From Planctomycetota bacterium (lineage in GTDB: Bacteria; Planctomycetota; Planctomycetia; Gemmatales; Gemmataceae), in the NCBI GenBank assembly GCA_021781415.1, contig JAJXWW010000025.1, positions 57,646-121,645 of the forward strand: 64,000 bases of DNA. Reading direction: 5' to 3'. The translations under genes and the position numbers were made by a program. Shown piece by piece: positions 29,145 through 38,485 of the stretch. The notes beneath the pieces are model-generated. The model was not told where the DNA came from and searched no databases. It saw only the letters and a program-made list of their open reading frames with translations. How positions within the stretch are numbered: the first letter of the stretch is position 1; each line of letters starts with the position of its first letter.

Positions 29145-29579
29145 TCACTCTTCATCATCGTGCGCGAAAGCGGATGGATCGGGCCATTCTTCCGGTTCTG
29201 GATCGAGGCGAAGGGTCGGAATCAGGTTGGGATTCGGACGCAGGCTCCGATCCGGAGTCGGCGCGTTCAACAGGCACGCGAAGCAGAGTTCCATCTGTCG
29301 CCAGAAGTCGGCCACGTCCAGTCCGAGAAACGGCGAGCCGCACGCTTTCATGTAATCGTAGCTGGAGCGATAGAGCTTTACCGCTCCGCCGAGATTGCCG
29401 CCTTCGAAGTGAAAGAGTCCCACCGCCGCCTGAATCATCCCTTGATAGAACCGCCGTTCGTCGCCGTGGCTCTCGGACCACAGATCCTCCCAGACCTCGT
29501 GGGCCTCGAAGAAATCTCGTTCGTTGAAAAAGAGGACGCCGGCCAGGTATCTCGGATCGTAAGTGTCCATCCCGTTCAT
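29145..29579 (-). CDS. DUF309 domain protein
   Basis: FNERDFFEAHEVWEDLWSESHGDERRFYQGMIQAAVGLFHFEGGNLGGAVKLY. Confidence 0.85.
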   Translation of the reverse strand: MNGMDTYDPRYLAGVLFFNERDFFEAHEVWEDLWSESHGDERRFYQGMIQAAVGLFHFEGGNLGGAVKLYRSSYDYMKACGSPFLGLDVADFWRQMELCFACLLNAPTPDRSLRPNPNLIPTLRLDPEPEEWPDPSAFAHDDEE

Positions 29580-29614
29580 TATACAATAACGGATGTCATT
29601 GCCGGAGGCGAACG

Positions 29615-30640
29615 ATGCTCCCGTCCGCGCGACCGTCGCTATCGGATTTGATCGAGTTGTGCCGTTCCTTGCGGCATTATCTCGGCGCTGGTCTGCCGCT
29701 CGTCGATGCGTTTCGCCAGCAGGCCAAGCGCGGCACAGCCAAAGTGCGTCCGCCCGCGGGTCGTATCGCCGCCGCGCTCGAGCGAGGCGACAGTCTCGAC
29801 GACGCATTGGAGCGAGAAGCCGCCGTGTTTCCGCCTCTGTTTCTTGCCCTGGCGCGCGTCGGCGAACAGAGCGGCATGTTGGCGGAAGTATTCGCCGACT
29901 TGGAGAAATACTACGTCCGCCAGCGCGCCCTGTGGCGTCAGTTTTTCGGGCGCATCACTTGGCCGGTCGTTCAATTCGTGCTGGCTATTTTCGTTTTGGC
30001 TGGGTTGATCCTCATCCTGGGTCTGATTGCCGACTCGCGCGGCGGTCCTCCGCTCGACCCGCTCGGCTTGGGTTTGGCCGGTCCCTCCGGCGCGTCCATT
30101 TTTCTCGGTGTCGTCTTCGGGATGCTCCTCGGATTGGCGGGAACCTACTGGATGCTGACGCGCCGACTCGGCGGCGCGCGGATACAAATCTTCCTCTTGA
30201 GACTTCCGGCCATCGGTCCATGTCTTCGCGCCTTGGCATTGGCGCGATTCTGCATGGCTCTACGGCTGACGACCGAAACCGGGATGTCCATTCTCAAGGC
30301 GATTCGCTTAAGTCTGGCGGCCACGGGCAATGCGGCCTACACCGCGCAAAGCGAACGCATCCAGGGAGATCTGCGCCGCGGCGAGGAGTTGAACGCGGCG
30401 TTGACTCGAAGCGAGCTGTTTCCAATAGAGTTTCAGCACATTCTCGCCGTGGCCGAGGAATCGGGGACGCTGGATCGAGTCCTCGCCCATCAGGCGGAAC
30501 ACTATCACGAGGAATCGGGTCGGCGACTGGCCATTCTAACCGGCATGGCCGGCTATGCGGTGTACGCTTTCGTCGGTCTGGTTATTATCGTGGCCATATT
30601 TCGGATCGCCCATTGGTACGTTGGCCTGCTGGGGGCTTGA
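29615..30640 (+). CDS. GspF/PilC-like type II secretion system F-domain membrane protein
   Basis: ALERGDSLDDALEREAAVFPPLFLALARVGEQSGMLAEVFADLEKYY; second FCMALRLTTETGMSILKAIRLSL...VAEESGTLDRVLAHQAEHY. Confidence 0.85.
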   Translation: MLPSARPSLSDLIELCRSLRHYLGAGLPLVDAFRQQAKRGTAKVRPPAGRIAAALERGDSLDDALEREAAVFPPLFLALARVGEQSGMLAEVFADLEKYYVRQRALWRQFFGRITWPVVQFVLAIFVLAGLILILGLIADSRGGPPLDPLGLGLAGPSGASIFLGVVFGMLLGLAGTYWMLTRRLGGARIQIFLLRLPAIGPCLRALALARFCMALRLTTETGMSILKAIRLSLAATGNAAYTAQSERIQGDLRRGEELNAALTRSELFPIEFQHILAVAEESGTLDRVLAHQAEHYHEESGRRLAILTGMAGYAVYAFVGLVIIVAIFRIAHWYVGLLGA

Positions 30641-30806
30641 ACGCCCTCCTCCGAGCTTTCTGCCGATCTCGCTTCCACTTTTTTTCAGACATATTTACAA
30701 TGCGCAAGGATGAAGGAGTTGGCGCATTGTCCCCATGCGTTGGGGCGATTGACGTTGGTGCGTCGTTCTCCTCCACTCCTTTATCGACTTGGAACGAGGC
30801 TCCGGC

Positions 30807-31877
30807 ATGCACGAATCGTCTCACGCTTTCCTCAAACAACTCCTCGAAACTCCCAGTCCCTCCGGCTACGAGCGCCCCGTCCAGGATGTGGTTCGCGCCT
30901 GGGCGCGCGACTATGCCGACGAGGTCCGCACGGATCGGCACGGCAACGTGCTGGCCGTTCGCCATGCCAACCACGAACAAGCCGGTACCCCGCGCATCAT
31001 GCTGGCCGGCCATTGCGATCAAATCGGACTGATGGTGCAGCACATCGACGATAATGGCTTTCTGCACATTCAGCCCATCGGCGGCTGGGACATGCAGATT
31101 CTGCTCGGCCAAAACCTGACCGTATGGGCGCGCCAAGGCGGCATTCCCGGCGTAGTCGCTCGCCGCGCCCCTCACCTGATGACCGGAGACGAACGCAACA
31201 AGGTTCCGACCTGGAACGACGTGTGGATCGACATCGGCGTCAAAGATCGCAAGGAGGCCGAGGAATTGGTGACGCCGGGCGACCCCGTGACGTTCGCCTT
31301 GGGTTATCGGCCACTGCGTAACGGCATGGCGGTGTCTCCGGGCATGGACGACAAGGTTGGGCTATGGACGGTGATGGAGGCGTTGAGGCTAATGCACGGC
31401 AAACCGTTGCAGGCCACCGTCTTCTGCGTGTCCACGGTGCAAGAAGAGATCGGCCTTCGCGGAGCCACGACGAGCAGCTACGGCATTCACCCCACGGTCG
31501 GCATCGCCGTCGATGTCACCCACGCCAGCGACACGCCGGGCAACGATAAGAAGCAGCTGGGCGACGTGCGCCTCGGCAACGGTCCCGTTCTGTTTCGCGG
31601 CCCCAACATCAATCCGCGCGTGCTGGAACACCTGGAAGCGACGGCGAAGGCGCGCGACATCCCGGTGCAAGTGCGCGGCGCGCCGCGCGCCACCGGCACG
31701 GACGCCAACGCCATTCAACTTGCCCGCGAGGGCGTGGCGACGGCGCTGGTCAGCATCCCCAACCGCTACATGCACAGCCCGGTCGAAGTCGTTCAGCTCG
31801 AAGATGTGGACCGTGCCGCCCGTCTTCTTGCCGATTTCTGCTTGAGCGTCACGCCGCAAATGGATTGGACTCCATGA
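30807..31877 (+). CDS. M42 family metallopeptidase (aminopeptidase/endoglucanase-like)
   Basis: LLETPSPSGYERP; IMLAGHCDQIGLMV; VQEEIGLRGATTSSYGIHPTVGIAVDVTHA. Confidence 0.92.
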   Translation: MHESSHAFLKQLLETPSPSGYERPVQDVVRAWARDYADEVRTDRHGNVLAVRHANHEQAGTPRIMLAGHCDQIGLMVQHIDDNGFLHIQPIGGWDMQILLGQNLTVWARQGGIPGVVARRAPHLMTGDERNKVPTWNDVWIDIGVKDRKEAEELVTPGDPVTFALGYRPLRNGMAVSPGMDDKVGLWTVMEALRLMHGKPLQATVFCVSTVQEEIGLRGATTSSYGIHPTVGIAVDVTHASDTPGNDKKQLGDVRLGNGPVLFRGPNINPRVLEHLEATAKARDIPVQVRGAPRATGTDANAIQLAREGVATALVSIPNRYMHSPVEVVQLEDVDRAARLLADFCLSVTPQMDWTP

Positions 31878-31989
31878 CGCTTCTTCCGACTCGAACCGCA
31901 ATCGGGCTTTACAACGCGAAGTCGGACGGTCAAGATAATTAGTCGCCTTCGCCTCAGCCTTATGATGATTTGAACAGGAAAGAACGGCC

Positions 31990-32472
31990 ATGACGAACGA
32001 TCGCGTCCCCATGACGAGAGAAGGCTACGACAAGCTCAAGGCCGACCTGGAGCGCATGCAGGGTCCGGAGATGATCGAGATCACCAAGCGCATCGCCACC
32101 GCCCGCGAGATGGGCGATCTCAGTGAGAACGCCGAGTATCACGCGGCCCGCGAAGATCAAGGGATGCTGCAAGCCCGCATCGACGCGCTCAAGGACAAAC
32201 TGGCTCGCGCTTACCTCGTGGATCGCAGCAGCCTTCCTTCGGACACCGTGGTTTTTGGCACGCGCGTTCGACTCAAGGATCTCGATTCCGGCGAGGAAGA
32301 AGTGTACGAGTTGGTTGGCCCCGGCGATGAGGATTACGACAACAACAAGATTCTCACCACCAGTCCGCGCGGCCAAGGACTGCTCGGCAAGAAATGCGGC
32401 GACATTGCCGTCATCAAAGTACCTCGAGGCGACCTGCGCTACGAAATCGTCGAAATTGCCTTTCCGTCCTGA
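31990..32472 (+). CDS. greA: Transcription elongation factor GreA
   Basis: MTREGYDKLKADLERMQGPEMIEITKRIATAREMGDLSENAEYHAAREDQGMLQARI. Confidence 0.96.
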   Translation: MTNDRVPMTREGYDKLKADLERMQGPEMIEITKRIATAREMGDLSENAEYHAAREDQGMLQARIDALKDKLARAYLVDRSSLPSDTVVFGTRVRLKDLDSGEEEVYELVGPGDEDYDNNKILTTSPRGQGLLGKKCGDIAVIKVPRGDLRYEIVEIAFPS

Positions 32473-32591
32473 TCGCCCTTCGAGTCGGCTGATTCGGCTC
32501 GCCTTCGTTTCGAGCCGAACGCCGCCGAAGGTTTGCCTTGGGGTCGAGATGCGGCAAGCAATCGCCCATGCCTATTTTCCCCATTTCTTTG

Positions 32592-32619
32592 TTGACAGAG
32601 GAGTTGGAAAGTCTATAAA
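32592..32619 (+). promoter_or_regulatory. Sigma-70-like promoter TTGACA-16-TATAAA
   Basis: Boxes read at 32592-32597 and 32614-32619, upstream of the FHA gene. Confidence 0.5.
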
Positions 32620-32679
32620 TGCGATATGAGAGAGGAGAACGTCCCCTCCCTCTTATCTTTCTCGTCCAGGCACCCAGTC

Positions 32680-33189
32680 ATGGCCGACCCTCGCCTCAAT
32701 AGCCTGCACCTTGACAACAACCGTCGAATCGAATATCGCCGTGCGCGCGAGGTTCTCCTGAACGCCCACGGCAGTCATACGCTTCATGCTTTCGACGAGA
32801 GTGCTGCTTCCGGTTCGGCTCGAACGATCATTCCCAAGAACAACGGTTCGGCCGCGCGCCCCTTGACGTGCTGGCTTTCCGACGGCGAGTTTCTTTATCC
32901 GCTGCAAATCGGTCTCAACACACTCGGGCGAGCCAACGATAACAATGTCGTCATCGAAGACGCCTACGTCTCGCGGCGACAATGCGCCATTCTCATCCAC
33001 TCCACCGAGATCGCCGAGTTGCACGACACCGCCTCGAAGAACGGAACCTATCTGAACGGTCAGCGCCTGACCGTTCCCGTCGTTTTAAGAAACGGCGACG
33101 AAATCCGTATGTCGGAGCATAAATACACCTTTTTCAATCGTGAAGGAAACGTCCCGGTGGAATCTCTCGACGGGACGATCGTGCATTGA
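32680..33189 (+). CDS. FHA-domain protein
   Basis: LQIGLNTLGRANDNNVVIEDAYVSRRQCAILIHSTEIAELHDTASKNGTYLNGQRL; start may be 32626. Confidence 0.85.
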   Translation: MADPRLNSLHLDNNRRIEYRRAREVLLNAHGSHTLHAFDESAASGSARTIIPKNNGSAARPLTCWLSDGEFLYPLQIGLNTLGRANDNNVVIEDAYVSRRQCAILIHSTEIAELHDTASKNGTYLNGQRLTVPVVLRNGDEIRMSEHKYTFFNREGNVPVESLDGTIVH

Positions 33190-33312
33190 CCCGTCCTATC
33201 GCGTTGGTCGTGGAGGTAAGGACCGAAATGTGAGGAACCTTCTTCGCGTTCCAGCGTCCAAGATTCCAGAGACATCTCGCTGCTCCTTCCATGAATTGAG
33301 AGAAGACGACTC

Positions 33313-35775
33313 ATGCTCTCTTTCTCAACCCTTCGCGCCAACTGCATCGTCTGCTTCGCGTTTGCTCTCGCAACGGCTGATTCGCGTGCCGAGGCGGCGG
33401 AGGCGCGCACCGAGGTACTGCCGCCGCACGCGGTAGCTCGCATCGGCACGGCTCGCCTGCGCCACGGCGATACAGTCACGGCAGCCGCCTTCTCGCCGGA
33501 CGGTAAGACGGCGGCCACGGGCGAACGCGAAGGTGTGCTGAGCTTATGGGATGCCGAGAGCGGTCGAGAGCGCGTTCGCTATCGAGGACATCGTGGAGCC
33601 GTTTTGTCGGCATCGTTTCCCGTTGCCGGCGATCGCTTGATCTCCGGCGGCAGCGATGGCACGGCGCGCATCTGGCGCGTTCCCCGCGAAGTGCCGATCG
33701 GCAAAGTCGCCGATGGGCAAGAGCTGCGTTGCATCCGAGTATTGCTCGAAGAAGCACAGGCGTTTGCCCTGTCGGCGGATGGCTCGACTGCCGTGGCGGG
33801 AACGGCGAACGGCCTCGTCGTTGTCTACGATCTCGAACGGGGACGGGAACGTCAACGCCTCGAATTCGAAGGACCGATCTTCTGCTTGGCCCTATCCGCC
33901 GACGGCAAGCTAGGGGCCGTCAATCGAGGCGCGTCGGGGCTGCAACTCTGGGAGGTCGGCCAGCGCGCGGCGCACTGGCATTCGGACCACGGCGTCGTCG
34001 CGTCGTTGGCATTCTCTCCCGATGGCCGAACGCTCGCCGCCGGCTATCAGAACAACCGCCTCGTCTTATGGGACGCGCGTCGAGGCACCGAGGTCCGCGC
34101 CCTGGAAGGACACGAGCGCGCGCCGCCGGGACAGCCGCAGGGCGTTGTCAGTCTTTGCTTCTCCGCCGACGGTCGCCGTCTGCTTTCGGGCGGCGCGGAT
34201 GGCTCGGCGCGCATTTGGGACGTGGGGACGGGAGGTCGAAAGCATACGTTCGAAGGGCATCGCGCGGGCGTGACGGCGACGGCGTTTGCTCCCGACCGCA
34301 AGCGCGCGCTTTCCGGTTCCGCCGACAACACCGTTCGATTGTGGGACATCGCGACGGGTCGATCCTGTCACCCGGAAATCGAGCCGGCTTCTCCCTCCAT
34401 CGGTCTTACACTCTCACCCGACGGGCGCACTTTAGTAACCTTACACGCTCCCGATTATCTTAAACTGTGGGACGCATCCAGCGGGCGCGAACGGCCCATC
34501 CCGGCCGCAGTGGGCAATCGCGCCTCGGCGGCGGCTTTTCGTCCGCTCGGCCAGACGCTCGCCGTCGCCGGTACCGACGAACGATTGCGCTTTTGGGATC
34601 TGGCCGCGCGAACGGTTCGCGCCGTCGAAAGCGAAACCCCGCGCCGACTGCAACGCCTCGTCTGGAGTCACGACGGCGAGCGCTTGCTTTCCACCGGTCC
34701 CGACCATCATCTCGATCTGTGGGACGCGGACAAACGCGAATTGATCCGCCGCATGGGATTGCAAGAAGAGGCCTACCTCGCCTTGGCGTTCGATCGGCGA
34801 GATGAGGGGTTGGCGGCGGCAAGCGAAGCGGATGCGATCCGGTCTTGGGAACTCGGCTCCGGTTCGGAACGGGCGACGATCCACGCACGCTTCGCCGGCG
34901 CGCTGGCTCTGGCATTCTCGCTCGATGGGCGTTCGCTGTTCGCGGCGGGCGGCGATGGCCGCGTTCGTCTGTGGGAGTTGGCCACGCGCCGCTCACGGTG
35001 GAGCTTCGCCTCGACCACCGAAATCACCGCTGCCGCCTTCACCCTGGACGGCCGCTTTCTCGCCACGGGCGAGAACGATGGCACGGTCCATCTATGGGAT
35101 GTGGCGGCTGGGATGGAGCGCCGGGTGTTCCGGGGGCATCGCGGGGCGATCGTCGCTCTGGACTTCGCGGCGCGAACGCCCATGTTGGCCAGTGCCAGCC
35201 GCGACACCACGGCGTTCGTCTGGGATTTCGCCGATGTATTGCCCCAAGCGCCGCCGTCGCCGCTGATGCTCACCGAACGGGAACTTGAATCAATCTGGTC
35301 CGACTTGGCCGCCGCTCCGACCACGGCCTACGATGCTCTCCAAAAGTTGCGGCGCGCGCCGGGGCAAGCGACGCCCTATCTGCGAAGCCGACTCCAGCCG
35401 GTAAAACTCGACACCGAGCGCCTTATCCTCGATCTCGACAGCGAACTGTTTGCCACGCGCCAGAAAGCATCCGAAGATTTGGCCGGCTTTGGCCGGGTCG
35501 TCGAAAAATCGCTCCGCCAGACGCTCACCATGCGCCCCACGCTCGAAGTGCGGAAGCGCATCCTCGATTTGCTGGATCGAATGCGAGACGCCCCCGAAAC
35601 GATCCCCGCCCAACCGCGTCAGATTCGATGTGTGGAACTGCTGGAGAGTATCGGCGATGCCGAAGCGCGGCGTCTGTTGCGCGTCCTCGCCGGAGGTATC
35701 GACGAGGCGGGACTGACGCTTCAGGCCAAGGCTTCTCTGGAGCGCCTCGCTCGCCGTCCGCTGCCTCGTCCATGA
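33313..35775 (+). CDS. Secreted/exported WD40-repeat protein
   Basis: Multiple WD repeats (AAAFSPDGKTAATGEREGVLSLWD..., GGADGSARIWDVGTG, GSADNTVRLWD, TGENDGTVHLWD). Confidence 0.9.
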   Translation: MLSFSTLRANCIVCFAFALATADSRAEAAEARTEVLPPHAVARIGTARLRHGDTVTAAAFSPDGKTAATGEREGVLSLWDAESGRERVRYRGHRGAVLSASFPVAGDRLISGGSDGTARIWRVPREVPIGKVADGQELRCIRVLLEEAQAFALSADGSTAVAGTANGLVVVYDLERGRERQRLEFEGPIFCLALSADGKLGAVNRGASGLQLWEVGQRAAHWHSDHGVVASLAFSPDGRTLAAGYQNNRLVLWDARRGTEVRALEGHERAPPGQPQGVVSLCFSADGRRLLSGGADGSARIWDVGTGGRKHTFEGHRAGVTATAFAPDRKRALSGSADNTVRLWDIATGRSCHPEIEPASPSIGLTLSPDGRTLVTLHAPDYLKLWDASSGRERPIPAAVGNRASAAAFRPLGQTLAVAGTDERLRFWDLAARTVRAVESETPRRLQRLVWSHDGERLLSTGPDHHLDLWDADKRELIRRMGLQEEAYLALAFDRRDEGLAAASEADAIRSWELGSGSERATIHARFAGALALAFSLDGRSLFAAGGDGRVRLWELATRRSRWSFASTTEITAAAFTLDGRFLATGENDGTVHLWDVAAGMERRVFRGHRGAIVALDFAARTPMLASASRDTTAFVWDFADVLPQAPPSPLMLTERELESIWSDLAAAPTTAYDALQKLRRAPGQATPYLRSRLQPVKLDTERLILDLDSELFATRQKASEDLAGFGRVVEKSLRQTLTMRPTLEVRKRILDLLDRMRDAPETIPAQPRQIRCVELLESIGDAEARRLLRVLAGGIDEAGLTLQAKASLERLARRPLPRP

Positions 35776-35806
35776 CGCAAATGAGACGAGACACTCCGCT
35801 AGTGCC

Positions 35807-38377
35807 TCATTGCCCGCTGAAATAGATGGGCTTTTCCTTAGCCTTCTCGAAAAGGTCTTTGCGAACGGTGAAAATGTCGCCTTTCAGTCGATTGCTGACG
35901 GCCAGGTAGGCATCGCCATCGAGCTTGCCGATCGTCAGTGTGAACTTGCTCGGCTCCTTGTCCCCGGCTACCGTCAGTTCGATCTGCAATCCTCCCGTGG
36001 TGGCGTCCAACTCTTGATCGGGTTTCGGAGTGGCTTTGTGGGCGACGAACTTGAGCGCCTTCAGGTCGGATAGATTCTTCAGAAACTCATCGAGCCGCGC
36101 CGAATCGATCTTGAACGAATCCTTCGGTTCGGACTCCCATTTGGAGCTGTCTTTCGCGCGCTTAAATACTTTCGTCAACGGCGCGTTGACTCCCACCTGC
36201 TTCTGCAGCGCGGTCCACCCGGTCAGTTTCACTTCTTGAACTTTGCCGGCGTCGAAATGAAACACAGTGAGATCCAACAGCTCGCGCTGCAGGGCGGCGG
36301 TGACGTTGTTTCCGGCGACGACGATCCAGTCTGGGACAAGGGCATGGAGATAGCTGCCGCTCTTGTCGGTCATTTCATTGCCGAAATCGAACTCGAACGT
36401 CTTGGCTTTACCTTCTTGCGTTTGCGTGACGACGGCCTTGAGTCGTGGAGACTTCAAGCCCCAATCGGCGAGCTTGGCGGCTTCCGGTTTGTCGGCCACG
36501 ATGCGAACGGCGCGCAGATTGTTCAACTCGCGCAAGATGTCCTCGACGGCGATGCGGTCGGCGGTACGGCCGGCGAACTCGGCGGGTTTGTCGATCTTCC
36601 ACGGGGCATCGGGTTTGCTCTCGCGGCTCATCTCGTAAGTTGTGCCGTCGCGCGTCAGCGTCAACTTCGTGACATTCTTCACGGGGTCGAAGCGGTCGCC
36701 GCTAAACGGGGGCAGTTGCTTGTCGAGATAGGCCAACGGCCCCTCCGCGACGCGATCGCGCACCATCGAGTCGATGAGGACGATGACGCCGGTTTTCTCG
36801 TCGCCGCGCTTGCGCTCGACGGCCACCAGTTTTCCTTCCAAACGTCCGAACGATAGGATGTAAGCCGGTTTGTCCTTCTCCTTGAGCTGCGGCTTTTTCA
36901 CCTTCTCCTTCTTCTCGTCTTTCTTCTCTTCCTTCTTTTCTTCTTTTTTCTCTTCAGAGGACAGGCCATCGGCCCAAATGCGAACCACCGCGTCCGGCTT
37001 GTCCAGGCCCAGCGCGCTGCGCTGCGACGGATCTTTGAACTCCTTCACCTGATTCGGCGAGGTCAACGCGGTCAAGACCGCTTGCATCGCCGCGTCATCG
37101 ACGGCAACCACCGAATCGCCGCGCCACAGATTCCATGTCTCTTGCGGCGCAGCGCCTCCGAAGGGCGAAGGAGGAGACGCGGATGTGCCGCGGCGGAACT
37201 CCAAGAGACCGTAGCCGTTTTGTACGTCGATCGCGTCGGGCTTGCGGAAGCCGCCCAGCGAGACGAGGTTGCGGTCGCGGAGCGCGCCGGGTTGATCCGC
37301 CAGCTTCAGCAACCGGGCAACACTGCTCGCCGGGATCGTCGCAATGTCCTTATGTTCCGCACTCTCCAGATAGGCATAATAGCGATCCTTTTTTTCGCCA
37401 ACCTTAGCACCCACGCCGACGACTAAGGCGATCTTCTTCGTCTTCTTGCTTTTGTCGCCTTTTTCGCTCTTGTCGATCGACTCGACGCGCTCCACTTCGA
37501 TGCGGAGAATGTCGTTCGTCGCTGGGTCGAGGTGGTATTTGCCGAGATCCTTGGCGTCGTCCTCAATGAAACCTCGTTCGTCGGCGATCTTCAGATTGAC
37601 GAGATCGTTGAGTACCGATTCGACGTTCTCCGGCGCTTTGTCATCGCCGGGCGGATTGGCCCCCTTGTCCTGGGCATCTCCATAGGCGGGCTTGGCATAG
37701 ACCCAGCGGTCGTCGGCGGTCTTCTTCAGCTCGATGGCAGCCTTGGATTCCTTGCCCTTGTCGGTTTGCACGAGCGAGAACTGCTCGATGTCGCCGGTCG
37801 AGGGGCTAAGCAATTCGCGCGAGCGGAAGTCGGCGAGTGTCTTCTTGACGCTGTCCAGTTCGCTTTTCTTGACGGCCATCACTTCGCTTCGATCCGAGGA
37901 GGTGACGTAGAGAACGGCCTTTTCGCTGCCGGGGCTGGCGTCGCCGACTTTGAGTTTCACCTCGCGGCGGGGTTCGCTTTCCTTGACCAGCGAGATCACT
38001 TCCGCCGGGGTATCCAGACCGTACTGTTTGGGAGTGTTCACGACATCGGATTTGGGATCGAGCGACGCCTCGGCGATCTGATGGACGAGGCGATCGATGG
38101 CCGCGCTGTCGGCTCGATAGTTGCGCGGTTCGAGAATCTGCCAGCGTTTGGTTCCGGGATCGCGGACGAAGACGAGCTTCTCTTCCGTGGGGCGCGTGCG
38201 TTCGATCTCGACGCGCGTGATGTCGTCCTCTTTCGTCGGGCCGGATTGCTTGTGCATGCTCGGCAACACGTAATCGCTGCTCTCGGTGGACGACGGACTC
38301 AGCGCCAGAGTGACGATAAAGGCGGCGAGTACGAGGGCAAGAATGCCGAACAGGATATAGGTCGTCTTATAATTCAT
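35807..38377 (-). CDS. DUF4340 domain protein with N-terminal TM anchor
   Basis: MNYKTTYILFGILALVLAAFIVTL; repeated DUF4340-like segments; Lys/Glu-rich linker KKEEKKEEKKDEKKEKVKK. Confidence 0.8.
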   Translation of the reverse strand: MNYKTTYILFGILALVLAAFIVTLALSPSSTESSDYVLPSMHKQSGPTKEDDITRVEIERTRPTEEKLVFVRDPGTKRWQILEPRNYRADSAAIDRLVHQIAEASLDPKSDVVNTPKQYGLDTPAEVISLVKESEPRREVKLKVGDASPGSEKAVLYVTSSDRSEVMAVKKSELDSVKKTLADFRSRELLSPSTGDIEQFSLVQTDKGKESKAAIELKKTADDRWVYAKPAYGDAQDKGANPPGDDKAPENVESVLNDLVNLKIADERGFIEDDAKDLGKYHLDPATNDILRIEVERVESIDKSEKGDKSKKTKKIALVVGVGAKVGEKKDRYYAYLESAEHKDIATIPASSVARLLKLADQPGALRDRNLVSLGGFRKPDAIDVQNGYGLLEFRRGTSASPPSPFGGAAPQETWNLWRGDSVVAVDDAAMQAVLTALTSPNQVKEFKDPSQRSALGLDKPDAVVRIWADGLSSEEKKEEKKEEKKDEKKEKVKKPQLKEKDKPAYILSFGRLEGKLVAVERKRGDEKTGVIVLIDSMVRDRVAEGPLAYLDKQLPPFSGDRFDPVKNVTKLTLTRDGTTYEMSRESKPDAPWKIDKPAEFAGRTADRIAVEDILRELNNLRAVRIVADKPEAAKLADWGLKSPRLKAVVTQTQEGKAKTFEFDFGNEMTDKSGSYLHALVPDWIVVAGNNVTAALQRELLDLTVFHFDAGKVQEVKLTGWTALQKQVGVNAPLTKVFKRAKDSSKWESEPKDSFKIDSARLDEFLKNLSDLKALKFVAHKATPKPDQELDATTGGLQIELTVAGDKEPSKFTLTIGKLDGDAYLAVSNRLKGDIFTVRKDLFEKAKEKPIYFSGQ

Positions 38378-38485
38378 GGTGCATCCCACTCGGAAGCAAA
38401 CTCGGAAATCCATTGCATCGCGGCGTCGCTTCGGGCCGTCCCCTCGTCCTGCTTCGGGGAGAGAGGGAGCATGAGGACGCGGCGG

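Noticed and set aside
29593-31032. 479-aa plus-strand ORF
   Set aside because: Out-of-frame with the GspF-like and M42 peptidase genes, Arg/Ser-rich
36895-36960. Low-complexity CTTCTTCT-rich stretch
   Set aside because: It is the coding sequence of a Lys/Glu-rich linker in the DUF4340 protein rather than a separate element
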